Source of the DNA: DAOTXK01 sp034435395
Lineage (GTDB): Bacteria; Chloroflexota; Anaerolineae; Aggregatilineales; Ch27
Reading direction: 5' to 3'
DNA: 19,453 nucleotides
Assembly: GCA_034435395.1 (NCBI GenBank)
Contig: DAOTXK010000343.1
Span: 1 to 19,453 of the forward strand
In this document: positions 7,927 to 15,215 of the stretch, piece after piece
How positions within the stretch are numbered: position 1 is the stretch's first letter
Layout of the letters: every line of letters begins with the position of its first letter
The notes under the pieces: generated by a model
Database searches by the model: none
Told to the model about the DNA's origin: nothing
What the model saw: the letters and a program-made list of their open reading frames with translations, nothing else
Program-made: the position numbers and the translations under genes

Positions 7927-9330
7927 TCAGGTCAATTGAGGATGCTCAGCCCGCCAGGCCAGCAACCGCTGGTCGATCTCGCTGACCAGCTGTTGATGCT
8001 GAATCCACCACTCCTGGCTTAGCTGGGCATTCAGTTCGTCAACCGTTTTCCCCTGCTGTTCCACCCACGTATAGTACTTCAGGTTGTGCCACTGGCGGCG
8101 GTTTTCGGGCGTGCCGCGCTTGATCCAGTCGGTTTTCTGCCAGTGGAGGAGACCACGAATGATCGCGGTCGCTTCGGCCTCATCCAGCCGACCATAGTCA
8201 CGAGCCATGTTGGCCATCACACTGTGATAGCGGTCCATGCCGTCCGTGGCGATGGTCACCACCACCTCAGCCGAACCCAGTGCGTAATACTTGGCTGCCT
8301 TGATCGCCCCGATGATGTTACAAATGCTGCTGATACCCAAAATCCTGCTATATTGATCAACCAGGGCCTGATCCACCCCAAACCGCTTGACCAGCGTTTC
8401 CCGCCCGGCTTCCTCCGCAAAGACCTGCAACACCCGTTTACACTCAATGTCATCAACGCACATCAGCGCATCCATATTGGTGACGTTGTGTATCCAGGTC
8501 ACATGTTTGTCGCCAATACCCTGGATGTCATGGCCGCCGTAGCCATTGTTGAACAGCGTGGGACACTGAATCGGCTCCAACCCCACAATCTTATGGTCGG
8601 CCCAGACCTGCTTGAGGCGATCACCAGCCGCGATTGTTCCCGCGCTGCCCATCGCTGACACAAAAGCCGCCACGCGCCCGTTGCCGATGCCTTTTTCGGC
8701 CAGTTCAGCCGCCAGCTCAACAATGGTATTGCCCGTCACCTGGTAGTGGAAGCGGTAGTTACCCATCACCTCAAACTGATTAAGCACGCGCACATCCGGG
8801 TCTGCCCGGCGCAACTCCCAGGTTTTGTCATAAATCTCTTTGACGTTGCTTTCGCAACCGGGGGTTTTGATCACTCGCGCCCCGTAGGATTCGATGAGAT
8901 CAAACCGCTCCTGACTCATCTCTTCCGGCAGGATGACAACACTTCTGTAGCCCATGCGCCCGCCGATCCAGGCCCCACCGATGCCATAGTTCCCGGTCGA
9001 TGGCCAAACCAGCGTGTGACGATCGGTGTCCACTTCGCCAAAGAGCGTCTTTTCCGCCAGCACGGAATAGGCCGCGCCGACTTTATGGCTGCCACTGGGG
9101 AATTCTGTGCTGTACAGCACGACAATGGGGGCGTCCACGCCGGTCAAAGCCCTGGGCAGGACGGTATAGTAAATACGATTGTCCTGATCTCGCCAGGTGA
9201 CATTGTAAAGGTTAATGGGAGCCAGGGGGTCCGTCCGGCGGGCGTCAAGGGCGCGCCGGCGAACCGCCGGGTCAATCTTCGACGGATGCAGCATTTCCTC
9301 AAACGTGGGACCCAGATACGCAGGCGACAT
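7927..9330 (-). CDS. PLP-dependent fold-type-II enzyme (cysteine synthase/tryptophan synthase beta-like)
   Basis: The 467-residue protein is a beta-family PLP lyase/synthase. EFPSGSHKVGAAYSV (76-90) holds the presumed Schiff-base lysine K83, STGNYGIGG (111-119) is the substrate-carboxylate loop, LPEEMSQERFDLIESYGARV resembles the cysteine synthase helix, and SAMGSAGTIAAGDRL is the phosphate loop. It is longer than ordinary cysteine synthases (about 310) and has extra N- and C-terminal segments rich in Trp and Gln. The ATG at 9330 has GAGAGG 8 bases upstream; the open frame extends 19 codons further into poor sequence. No sulfur-assimilation or tryptophan genes are nearby. In the related E. 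coli locus the fold-type-II enzyme is diaminopropionate ammonia-lyase (YgeX), so an ammonia-lyase role on a purine-derived amino acid is possible but unproven. Confidence 0.85.
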   Translation of the reverse strand: MSPAYLGPTFEEMLHPSKIDPAVRRRALDARRTDPLAPINLYNVTWRDQDNRIYYTVLPRALTGVDAPIVVLYSTEFPSGSHKVGAAYSVLAEKTLFGEVDTDRHTLVWPSTGNYGIGGAWIGGRMGYRSVVILPEEMSQERFDLIESYGARVIKTPGCESNVKEIYDKTWELRRADPDVRVLNQFEVMGNYRFHYQVTGNTIVELAAELAEKGIGNGRVAAFVSAMGSAGTIAAGDRLKQVWADHKIVGLEPIQCPTLFNNGYGGHDIQGIGDKHVTWIHNVTNMDALMCVDDIECKRVLQVFAEEAGRETLVKRFGVDQALVDQYSRILGISSICNIIGAIKAAKYYALGSAEVVVTIATDGMDRYHSVMANMARDYGRLDEAEATAIIRGLLHWQKTDWIKRGTPENRRQWHNLKYYTWVEQQGKTVDELNAQLSQEWWIQHQQLVSEIDQRLLAWRAEHPQLT

Positions 9331-9387
9331 TCCCGTTTCCTCTCCGCGCAGATAACGTGGGCGTGGTGCTGAAGCTGGCCCGGCCAC

Positions 9388-9627
9388 CTAATCCGCATCT
9401 TCGCCCAGAAGCCGGACTTCCAGGCGCTTCATCATGTCATAAAGCACGTCACGACGACGAGCCATATCCCGGTAAAGCAGGTAATCGTCATCGCTCATTT
9501 TTTCAGTGCCGCCATCGTTGGCTTCCAGCAGCGCTGAAATCTCCTTGTTGATCTGCTCATAACTCTCCACCAGTTGCCGGTACTTTTCCAGCAGTGTGGT
9601 ATCCCCAGGTTCTGACTGCTCGCTCAC
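9388..9627 (-). CDS. Small acidic helical protein of unknown function (79 aa)
   Basis: This short gene starts at GTG 9627 behind a strong GAGGAAAGGG ribosome site. The longer open frame (to 9780) overlaps the glycosyltransferase gene and is Arg/Ser-rich, so I reject it. The product is charged and almost wholly helical in appearance: TLLEKYRQLVESYEQINKEI (about 10-29), a short acidic Gly/Asp/Glu linker, then YLLYRDMARRRDVLYDMMKR (about 50-69). Heptad-like Leu/Ile/Tyr spacing suggests a two-helix coiled-coil hairpin. There is no cysteine pair, signal peptide or membrane segment. It sits 58 bases after the glycosyltransferase and about 57 bases before the PLP enzyme start. I recognise no family and give no function. 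Confidence 0.7.
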   Translation of the reverse strand: MSEQSEPGDTTLLEKYRQLVESYEQINKEISALLEANDGGTEKMSDDDYLLYRDMARRRDVLYDMMKRLEVRLLGEDAD

Positions 9628-9685
9628 GGCCCTTTCCTCCCCTAAAATCAATTTTCCCTGATCACCACTCAAAACGGCCCCTGCT

Positions 9686-10708
9686 CTAATCTGACGGATC
9701 GCCAGGCGTAACGACGGGTGGCATCTCGCGACCCCCCGCCGGGAGCTGCCCGCGATCATCTTGGGCCTGCTCAAAACCATAGAGAGCAGAAATCACGTAC
9801 AGCGGACGGCTCCGAACCTCATCGTAGATACGCGCAATATACTGACCCATAATGAAGAAAAAAAACAGTTGAAACGAACTCAACAGCAGCAATACGATCA
9901 GCGTCGTCGCCTGCCCTTCGAAGATGAGCTGCCCGGTTGCCAGCCGCAGCAGGGCTACCACCGGGATCGCCAGCACCGCGATGATCCCCAGGAGCAGACT
10001 GACATACATGGCCACCTGCAAGGGGAAATAGGAAAAGCCCGTGATGGCATCCAGAGCAAAGCGGACCATCTTACGCAGCGGATATTTTGTTTCGCCCCAA
10101 TGCCGCTCCTCGCGGGTATACGTCACGCCAGTCTGGCGAAAGCCCACCCAACTGGTCATCCCTCGAATATACCGGTTGTGCTCCCGCATGGTGCGTAAGG
10201 CGTTAACCACCCGGCGGTCCATCAACCGAAAATCGCCGGCATCCAGCGGGATTTCAATCTCGGCAATACGATAGATCAGGCGGTAAAAGAGTTTGGCCGT
10301 CTGAATCTTAAACCAGCTCTCCCCGGCGCGTTCTTCTCGCACCGCGTAGACCACGTCGAAGCCCTGTTTCCATCGTTCGATCAGTCGCGGAATGACCTCC
10401 GGCGGGTCCTGAAGATCAGCGTCCATCAAGAGCACCGCCTGCCCGGCCGCATGGTCCAGCCCTGCTGTGACGGCAATCCCATGCCCGAAGTTGCGCGAAA
10501 AGCTGACGACCCGGACATTGGGCTCGCGATCACAGAGCGCACACATCAGCTCCAGGGAACGATCCCGACTGCCGTCATCCACCAGGATCAACTCCCACGG
10601 CTCGTTAATCTGCTTCATGACCGCCGAAACGCGGTCAAACAAGGCGTTGATGTTGCCTTCTTCATTGTACACCGGCGCGACAATTGAGTAGACAGGCCGT
10701 TCCACCAT
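9686..10708 (-). CDS. Family 2 glycosyltransferase with two C-terminal membrane helices (GtrB/DPM1-like)
   Basis: The 340-residue protein is a GT-A glycosyltransferase of the kind that moves a sugar from a nucleotide donor to polyprenyl phosphate at the cytoplasmic face. Visible features are YSIVAPVYNEEGNI (7-20), ILVDDGSRDRS (41-51), SFSRNFGHGIAVTAG (69-83), the DADLQDPPE metal motif (96-104) and GETKYPLRKM (205-214). Two hydrophobic helices follow at about 229-256 and 268-290, then a charged 50-residue tail. The start is ATG at 10708 with GGTGAG 9 bases upstream. It has no obvious link to purine or F420 metabolism; no other cell-envelope gene lies in the window. It may be a passenger in the directon or have its own promoter in the 63 bases before it, where I found no convincing one. 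Confidence 0.9.
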   Translation of the reverse strand: MVERPVYSIVAPVYNEEGNINALFDRVSAVMKQINEPWELILVDDGSRDRSLELMCALCDREPNVRVVSFSRNFGHGIAVTAGLDHAAGQAVLLMDADLQDPPEVIPRLIERWKQGFDVVYAVREERAGESWFKIQTAKLFYRLIYRIAEIEIPLDAGDFRLMDRRVVNALRTMREHNRYIRGMTSWVGFRQTGVTYTREERHWGETKYPLRKMVRFALDAITGFSYFPLQVAMYVSLLLGIIAVLAIPVVALLRLATGQLIFEGQATTLIVLLLLSSFQLFFFFIMGQYIARIYDEVRSRPLYVISALYGFEQAQDDRGQLPAGGREMPPVVTPGDPSD

Positions 10709-10771
10709 GGTCTTTAACTCACCTCATTGTGCCCCGATTTTACATCACCCTGCCAATACGCCAGAGTACGA

Positions 10772-12037
10772 TCAGCCCGCTCGCTCAAGAACAGCCCGAA
10801 CCGCCCCAAGATCAGGCGCGACGCGCTCCGCCTGCCCCACCGACTTCATGGCGCTGGGAACGTCCTTCAGCCCGCTTCCGGTGACCAGAAGTGCCACGCG
10901 ATCCGCCGGTTGAACGTGTCCTGCGGCCAGGGCCTGCTTCAAACCAGCATAAGCCGCCGCCGCCGCCGGTTCTGCGAACACACCGCATCCCTGCGCCAGC
11001 TCCGGGATGGCGGCCAGGATAGCGTCGTCACTGACGCACACCAACGCGCCGCCGGACTCTCGAACCGCCCGCAACGCTTTGGCCCGGTCACGGGGCAGGC
11101 CGCTGCTGATGCTGTCAGCAATGGTGTGGGCGTCCACCGGCTGCATCGCCTGCGGGGCCAGGCCCTTCTCCCAGGCATGGACCAGCGGCGAACTTCCGAC
11201 TGCCTGCACCCCAACCAGGCGCGGAATCCGCTCAATCCACCCCATGTTCAGCATGTCCACGAAGCCCTTGTACACCCCGCCGATGATGCTGCCATCGCCC
11301 ACACTGACCACGACCACCGTGGGAACTTCCCAGTCAAGCTGCTCGGCCAGTTCGAACGACACCGTCTTTTTGCCCTCGGTGGTCAACGGATTGATACCCG
11401 TACTACGATTGTACCAGCCGAATTCCTCACAGGCGTCCCAACAGAGATCAAAGGCGTCGTCGTAGGTGCCTTCCACCAGCAATACCCTGGCACCATAAAC
11501 CAGTAATTGAGCGATCTTGGCTTCCGGCGCAGTCGCCGGGACAAAAATCGTGGCCTCGATTCCGGGCGTCGCCGCGCAGACCCCGGCCAGCGCTGCCGCT
11601 GCATTACCCGTGCTGGCCGTGGCCACCGTGGAAACGCCTATCGCCTGGGCGTGCACCACCACCATCGCACTGGCCCGGTCCTTAAAGGAGGCGGTAGGAT
11701 TCCGTCCGTCGTCCTTCACCCAGAGCTGTCGCAGCCCCAACCGCTCGGCCAGGCGAGTAGCGTCATACAACGGCGTGCCCCCAATCGCTATTGCGGGCAG
11801 GGTGGCATCCGCCGCCAGGGGCATCAACTGCCGATACCACATCGACCGCGCCCCAGTCCTGGGTCGCTGGGGGGGAATGCGCCGGTAGTCGTACACCACA
11901 TCCAGCACACCGACCGGCCCACAGGCTGGACACACGTACTGAACCTCATCAAGCCTATATTCCGCGCCACAGATCACGCAGCGAAGACCCAGCACATGCG
12001 GCAGTCGCCCGGCAAGATCGGTCAGGGCGTTATCCAT
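10772..12037 (-). CDS. Threonine-synthase-like PLP enzyme with N-terminal zinc ribbon
   Basis: This 421-residue fold-type-II PLP protein has a zinc ribbon with C20/C23 and C36/C39, then KDDGRNPTASFKDRAS (108-123) with the presumed PLP lysine K119, the substrate loop ATASTGNAAA and the phosphate loop SVGDGSIIGG. That is the layout of ThrC and of related lyases. Its ATG (12037) lies inside the end of the carbamate kinase gene (16-base overlap), so the two are tightly coupled. No homoserine or aspartate-pathway gene is nearby. In E. coli the gene following ygeW is ygeX, a fold-type-II diaminopropionate ammonia-lyase. This protein may fill that slot, removing amino groups from the amino acid left after the ureido groups are taken off. 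Ordinary threonine synthase remains a real alternative. Confidence 0.87.
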   Translation of the reverse strand: MDNALTDLAGRLPHVLGLRCVICGAEYRLDEVQYVCPACGPVGVLDVVYDYRRIPPQRPRTGARSMWYRQLMPLAADATLPAIAIGGTPLYDATRLAERLGLRQLWVKDDGRNPTASFKDRASAMVVVHAQAIGVSTVATASTGNAAAALAGVCAATPGIEATIFVPATAPEAKIAQLLVYGARVLLVEGTYDDAFDLCWDACEEFGWYNRSTGINPLTTEGKKTVSFELAEQLDWEVPTVVVVSVGDGSIIGGVYKGFVDMLNMGWIERIPRLVGVQAVGSSPLVHAWEKGLAPQAMQPVDAHTIADSISSGLPRDRAKALRAVRESGGALVCVSDDAILAAIPELAQGCGVFAEPAAAAAYAGLKQALAAGHVQPADRVALLVTGSGLKDVPSAMKSVGQAERVAPDLGAVRAVLERAG

Positions 12038-12960
12038 GTCCCAGACTCTCCGCTGAGCGCGCGCACGATGTTGGGCGGATCGGTGATCAGCGCCTGAGGA
12101 CCACCCTTCTCCAAAAAACTGACGACCGCCTCGATTTTAGGCAACATACTCCCTGGCTTAAAGTGCCCCTCAGCCATATATTGTTTGGCCTCGGCCAGGG
12201 TCATACGATCCAGCCACCGCTGGCCTGGCTCGTTGTAATGGAGCGCCACTTTTTCCACGGCAGTGGAAATGAGCAACAAATCGGCGTTGATCCCGCTGGC
12301 CAACAGGGCCGTCGCCCGGTCCTTATCGATCACGGCCCGCGTGCCCCGCAACTCTCCCCGCTCGTTGTAAACCACCGGGATGCCGCCGCCGCCCACCGCA
12401 ATGACCACCACTCCCTGCTCCGTCAGTTGTTTGATCACGTCCTGCTCAATGATCTGCAAGGGTTCCGGCGAGGCGATCATCCGCCGCCAGCCGCGCCCGG
12501 CATCTTCGGCCACCACCCAACCTTCGGCCTCGAATTCGCGGGCTTTCGCTTCGTCCATGAAGCCGCCGATTCCCTTCACCGGATTTTGAAAAGCGGGATC
12601 ATTTTTGTCCACCACCACCTGCGTGATCACGGTTACGACATACCTGCTCAAACCAGCCTCGTGCAGAGAGTTGCCCAAAGCCTGCTGCAACATGTACCCG
12701 ATGCTGCCCTGCGTATCCGCCCCGATGATGTCCAACGGGGTCGTGTGCACCTCGCTGGCCGCCAGTTCGTTGCGCCGCAGAATAAAACCCACCTGGGGGC
12801 CGTTGCCGTGCGTGATCACCACGTTCCACCCTTGCTGGATCATGGCCGCGATATGCCTGGCGGTCTCCCGCACGGCCTCCCACTGGTACTCAACCGCCTG
12901 GTGAGACTTGTCCTTGATCAGCGAATTCCCGCCGACAGCCACAACTGCTGTGGGGCTCAT
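12022..12960 (-). CDS. arcC: Carbamate kinase
   Basis: Carbamate kinase makes ATP from carbamoyl phosphate and ADP, the energy-yielding last step of fermentative arginine, agmatine and purine/allantoin breakdown. The 312-residue product has the family's VAVGGNSLI start (7-15), THGNGPQVG (50-58), DTQGSIGYMLQQAL, AVGGGGIPVV and VIDKDRATALLA segments. Length and motifs are normal. The ATG at 12960 has AGGAG 8 bases upstream. It follows two carbamoyltransferase genes, which gives a degradative direction to all three: carbamoyl phosphate produced there would be used here. It corresponds in context to E. coli YqeA of the yge/hyuA locus. No arginine deiminase gene is seen, so arginine is not the obvious source. 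Confidence 0.95.
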   Translation of the reverse strand: MSPTAVVAVGGNSLIKDKSHQAVEYQWEAVRETARHIAAMIQQGWNVVITHGNGPQVGFILRRNELAASEVHTTPLDIIGADTQGSIGYMLQQALGNSLHEAGLSRYVVTVITQVVVDKNDPAFQNPVKGIGGFMDEAKAREFEAEGWVVAEDAGRGWRRMIASPEPLQIIEQDVIKQLTEQGVVVIAVGGGGIPVVYNERGELRGTRAVIDKDRATALLASGINADLLLISTAVEKVALHYNEPGQRWLDRMTLAEAKQYMAEGHFKPGSMLPKIEAVVSFLEKGGPQALITDPPNIVRALSGESGTWITP

Positions 12961-13033
12961 GACAACACTCCTGAAGAGGGCCTTCCTTCGGTGCCCGGTG
13001 CGATGGATGATGAGTGGTGAAGCGGCTGGCCGA

Positions 13034-14014
13034 CTAACGCATCGTCAACGCCATGACCGCTTTTTGGGCGTGCAACCGATTCTCAGCCTGATCCCAGACG
13101 CGACTCTGCGGCCCGTCGAGCACACCGCTCGTCACCTCGATGTCCCGGTCGGCAGGCAGGGGGTGCATATATATGGCATGCTCCTTGGCCATCGCCATGC
13201 GCCGCTCATCGGTGATCCAGTCCGTATATTGGCTGGCGATCGTCGCCGACTCCTGGTCATCGGTGGTCGTCAACATGGCCCCCCAGCTTTTGGGAATCAC
13301 CACGTCGGCGTCCCGGAACCCCGCATCAAAGTCGTCCAGCATTTCCAGGCTGCCGCCCGCTTTCCTGGCGTTCTCCTTCGCCTGCTCCACAATATCCGGC
13401 ATCAACTTAAACTCCGGCGGATGGGTCAGACGCACATTCATGCCCAACCGCGTCATGAGCAGGATCAGGCTCTGCGGCACGGACAGGGGTTTCTGATAGC
13501 TCGCCGCATAGGCCCAGCTCACATTGATCGTCTTGCCCCGCAGATCGCGCCCGAAGTTCTCAATGATGGTCATGGCATCAGCCAGAATCTGGAACGGGTG
13601 ATATATCTCGCACTGCATGTTGAGCACGGGGACACGGCTGGCCTCGGCAATCTCGCGGATGTACCGGTTGCCCACGCCCCAGTCCACATGGCGGACGGCG
13701 ATTCCATCGCAGTAGCGCCCGATGATCGCGCCGAGCTCCTTGGGGGTATCCCCATGTTTGACCTGAGTCGTCCGGCTCTCAATGAACTGCGCGTGACCGC
13801 CCAGCTGAGCCATGCCGGCCTCAAAGCTGACGCGGGTGCGCGTGCTGCTGAAGAAAAACAGCATTGCCAGCACCTTATCACGCAGCAGAGGATGGGGTTC
13901 GCCCACCGCCCGTTTCCGCTTGAGATCAAACGCCACATCCAGGATGGTCCAGATTTCGTCGTCCGTGAATTCTTGGGTCGTGATCATGTCACGCCCGCGC
14001 AGATCGGTTTGCAT
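13034..14014 (-). CDS. ygeW: YgeW-type carbamoyltransferase
   Basis: The protein belongs to the ornithine/aspartate carbamoyltransferase superfamily, with carbamoyl-phosphate motif SSTRTR (56-61), HPFQ (139-142) and HPLPAD (284-289). The stretch from about 162 to 246 (INVSWAYAASYQKPLSVPQ, then DIVEQAKENARKAGG and DADVVIPKSWG) closely tracks, from memory, E. coli YgeW, the knotted carbamoyltransferase of the purine locus, and not OTC. It has 326 residues against about 396 for E. coli YgeW, and reads HPLP where YgeW and OTC have HCLP. I start at ATG 14014, with AAGGAG 12-13 bases upstream; a GTG at 14038 would add eight residues. With carbamate kinase directly downstream, its likely job is phosphorolysis of a ureido compound to carbamoyl phosphate. 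The true substrate is not known to me. Confidence 0.88.
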   Translation of the reverse strand: MQTDLRGRDMITTQEFTDDEIWTILDVAFDLKRKRAVGEPHPLLRDKVLAMLFFFSSTRTRVSFEAGMAQLGGHAQFIESRTTQVKHGDTPKELGAIIGRYCDGIAVRHVDWGVGNRYIREIAEASRVPVLNMQCEIYHPFQILADAMTIIENFGRDLRGKTINVSWAYAASYQKPLSVPQSLILLMTRLGMNVRLTHPPEFKLMPDIVEQAKENARKAGGSLEMLDDFDAGFRDADVVIPKSWGAMLTTTDDQESATIASQYTDWITDERRMAMAKEHAIYMHPLPADRDIEVTSGVLDGPQSRVWDQAENRLHAQKAVMALTMR

Positions 14015-14123
14015 ATGGGGAGGCTGTCTCCTTGTCACTCCGGTATAAAACGGCCCCGCAGCCGCCGTGAAATTCCTGACGCGCGGACACCAGCACCACT
14101 TGAGGACTGGCGTCCGGGAACAA

Positions 14124-15077
14124 CTACTCCATCACTCCCAACACCAGCGCCAACAGGCCCATGCGCATCACTACCCCGTTGAAGGCCTCAACCCAGTAGC
14201 GGGCATACCGGGTGGCGTCCACATCCAACGTCAGCTCGTCCTGGCGGGGCAGGGAATGCAGCACGATGGCATCCGGCTTGGCCCTGGCGAGCAGAAGCTC
14301 CTTGGTCACCTGATATTCTTTCGGCGTCAGGCCCTTATCCCCGGCTGCTTCCTGGCGGGATACGGTGTAATCCGGCTGTACCACTGGCTCCATGTAGATC
14401 ACATCAACCCTGTCGATGACATCGTGCACCGACTCGGCTTCCTCAAACCGGGTGCCGAGGTCCGTGATCTCCTGCTTGAACTCGGCGGTCAGGGACATCT
14501 CAGGCGGTGACACCACATAGGCGGTGATGTCAAACTGCGACAGCGCGTAGAGCATCGAGTGCATGGTGCGCATGCGCATATCACCGACCAGCAGGAAGGT
14601 CAGGCCGTCCAGATGGCCCTTTTCGCCGTTAATGGTGTACAGGTCCGTCAGGACTTGAGTCGGATGTTCGCCCCACCCGTCACCGGCGTTGATGACGGGA
14701 ATGCTGGCCCAGCGGGCCGCCTCGGCCGGCGCGCCCTGCTGGAAGTGCCGCATCACGATGACATCGCCATAATATTCCAGCATGTGCACCGTATCTTTGA
14801 TGCTTTCCTGGTAAAAGTCCCCGGCGCGGGTCATTTTGGCGTCAGAGAAGCCGGTCACCTGCCCGCCCAGCCGCATCATGGCCGCCTCGTGAGCCAGGCG
14901 GGTGCGGGTGCTGGGCTGATAAAAAGCAGTCACCAGAATCTTTTCTTTCAGCAGATCGGTGTTGCGCCGGTCACGAGCGTAAGGGGCCAGTCTGTCACAC
15001 ACCTCGAATACGCGGAAGTACTCGTTACGCTCGAAATCCTTCAGCGACAGAATGTCCCGGCCAGCGAAACTCCTCAT
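14124..15077 (-). CDS. Aspartate-carbamoyltransferase-like protein, probably non-biosynthetic
   Basis: The 317-residue product has the carbamoyltransferase fold: YQPSTRTRLAHEAAMMRLGG (53-72), NAGDGWGEHPTQVLTDLYTI (130-149), GDMRMRTMHS (165-174) and HSLPRQDE (274-281). The overall pattern is closest to catalytic PyrB. However, the loop that in E. coli PyrB holds Ser80 and Lys84 is replaced by a dissimilar stretch (about 80-95), and the aspartate-binding Arg229-x-Gln231 segment here reads YMEPVVQ (228-234). HPLPR is changed to HSLPR. These changes, and the position beside a second carbamoyltransferase and carbamate kinase, suggest it splits a ureido acid instead of making carbamoyl aspartate. 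The ATG at 15077 has AAGGAG 11 bases upstream. No other pyrimidine-synthesis gene is present. Degenerate biosynthetic PyrB is a less likely alternative. Confidence 0.85.
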   Translation of the reverse strand: MRSFAGRDILSLKDFERNEYFRVFEVCDRLAPYARDRRNTDLLKEKILVTAFYQPSTRTRLAHEAAMMRLGGQVTGFSDAKMTRAGDFYQESIKDTVHMLEYYGDVIVMRHFQQGAPAEAARWASIPVINAGDGWGEHPTQVLTDLYTINGEKGHLDGLTFLLVGDMRMRTMHSMLYALSQFDITAYVVSPPEMSLTAEFKQEITDLGTRFEEAESVHDVIDRVDVIYMEPVVQPDYTVSRQEAAGDKGLTPKEYQVTKELLLARAKPDAIVLHSLPRQDELTLDVDATRYARYWVEAFNGVVMRMGLLALVLGVME

Positions 15078-15124
15078 GACAGTGTTTTCTCCTTATGGGG
15101 TATGTTGTCCGGCGGGGGTGATCG

Positions 15125-15140
15125 GCTGCCCATGGACAGC
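15125..15140. promoter_or_regulatory. Imperfect palindrome upstream of the carbamoyltransferase genes (candidate operator)
   Basis: GCTGCCCATGGACAGC is a 16-base near-perfect palindrome (one mismatched pair) centred on CCATGG. It lies about 48 bases before the ATG of the aspartate-carbamoyltransferase-like gene, in the longest intergenic gap of the window (138 bases). There is no U-run after it, so it is not an intrinsic terminator. Its size and position would suit a dimeric regulator, but no promoter elements are clear and chance is possible. Confidence 0.25.
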
Positions 15141-15215
15141 GCCAACACTCACCGGACGGTTTAGGATCGGTTTGAATCGGCGAATGCGTAGTGTAGCGCG
15201 TAACAAATAAGATGG

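Noticed and set aside
10709..10771. Possible promoter (TTGGCA, then CACAAT) before the glycosyltransferase gene
   Set aside because: The spacer would be 19 bases and the boxes are poor; not distinguishable from chance.
14044..14068. Possible intrinsic terminator between the two carbamoyltransferase genes (minus strand ACGGC/GCCGT stem followed by TTTTATA)
   Set aside because: The stem has only five pairs with a 9-base loop, and stopping there would cut related genes apart. At most it is a weak attenuator.
11791..14182. Two plus-strand open frames of over 400 codons (11791-13020 and 12908-14182)
   Set aside because: They are antisense to the ThrC-like, carbamate kinase and YgeW-type genes, with biased His/Arg/Pro composition and no motifs.
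14124..15077. Calling the PyrB-like gene biosynthetic pyrB
   Set aside because: Aspartate-contacting residues appear lost, no other pyrimidine-synthesis genes are near, and a carbamate kinase is downstream.
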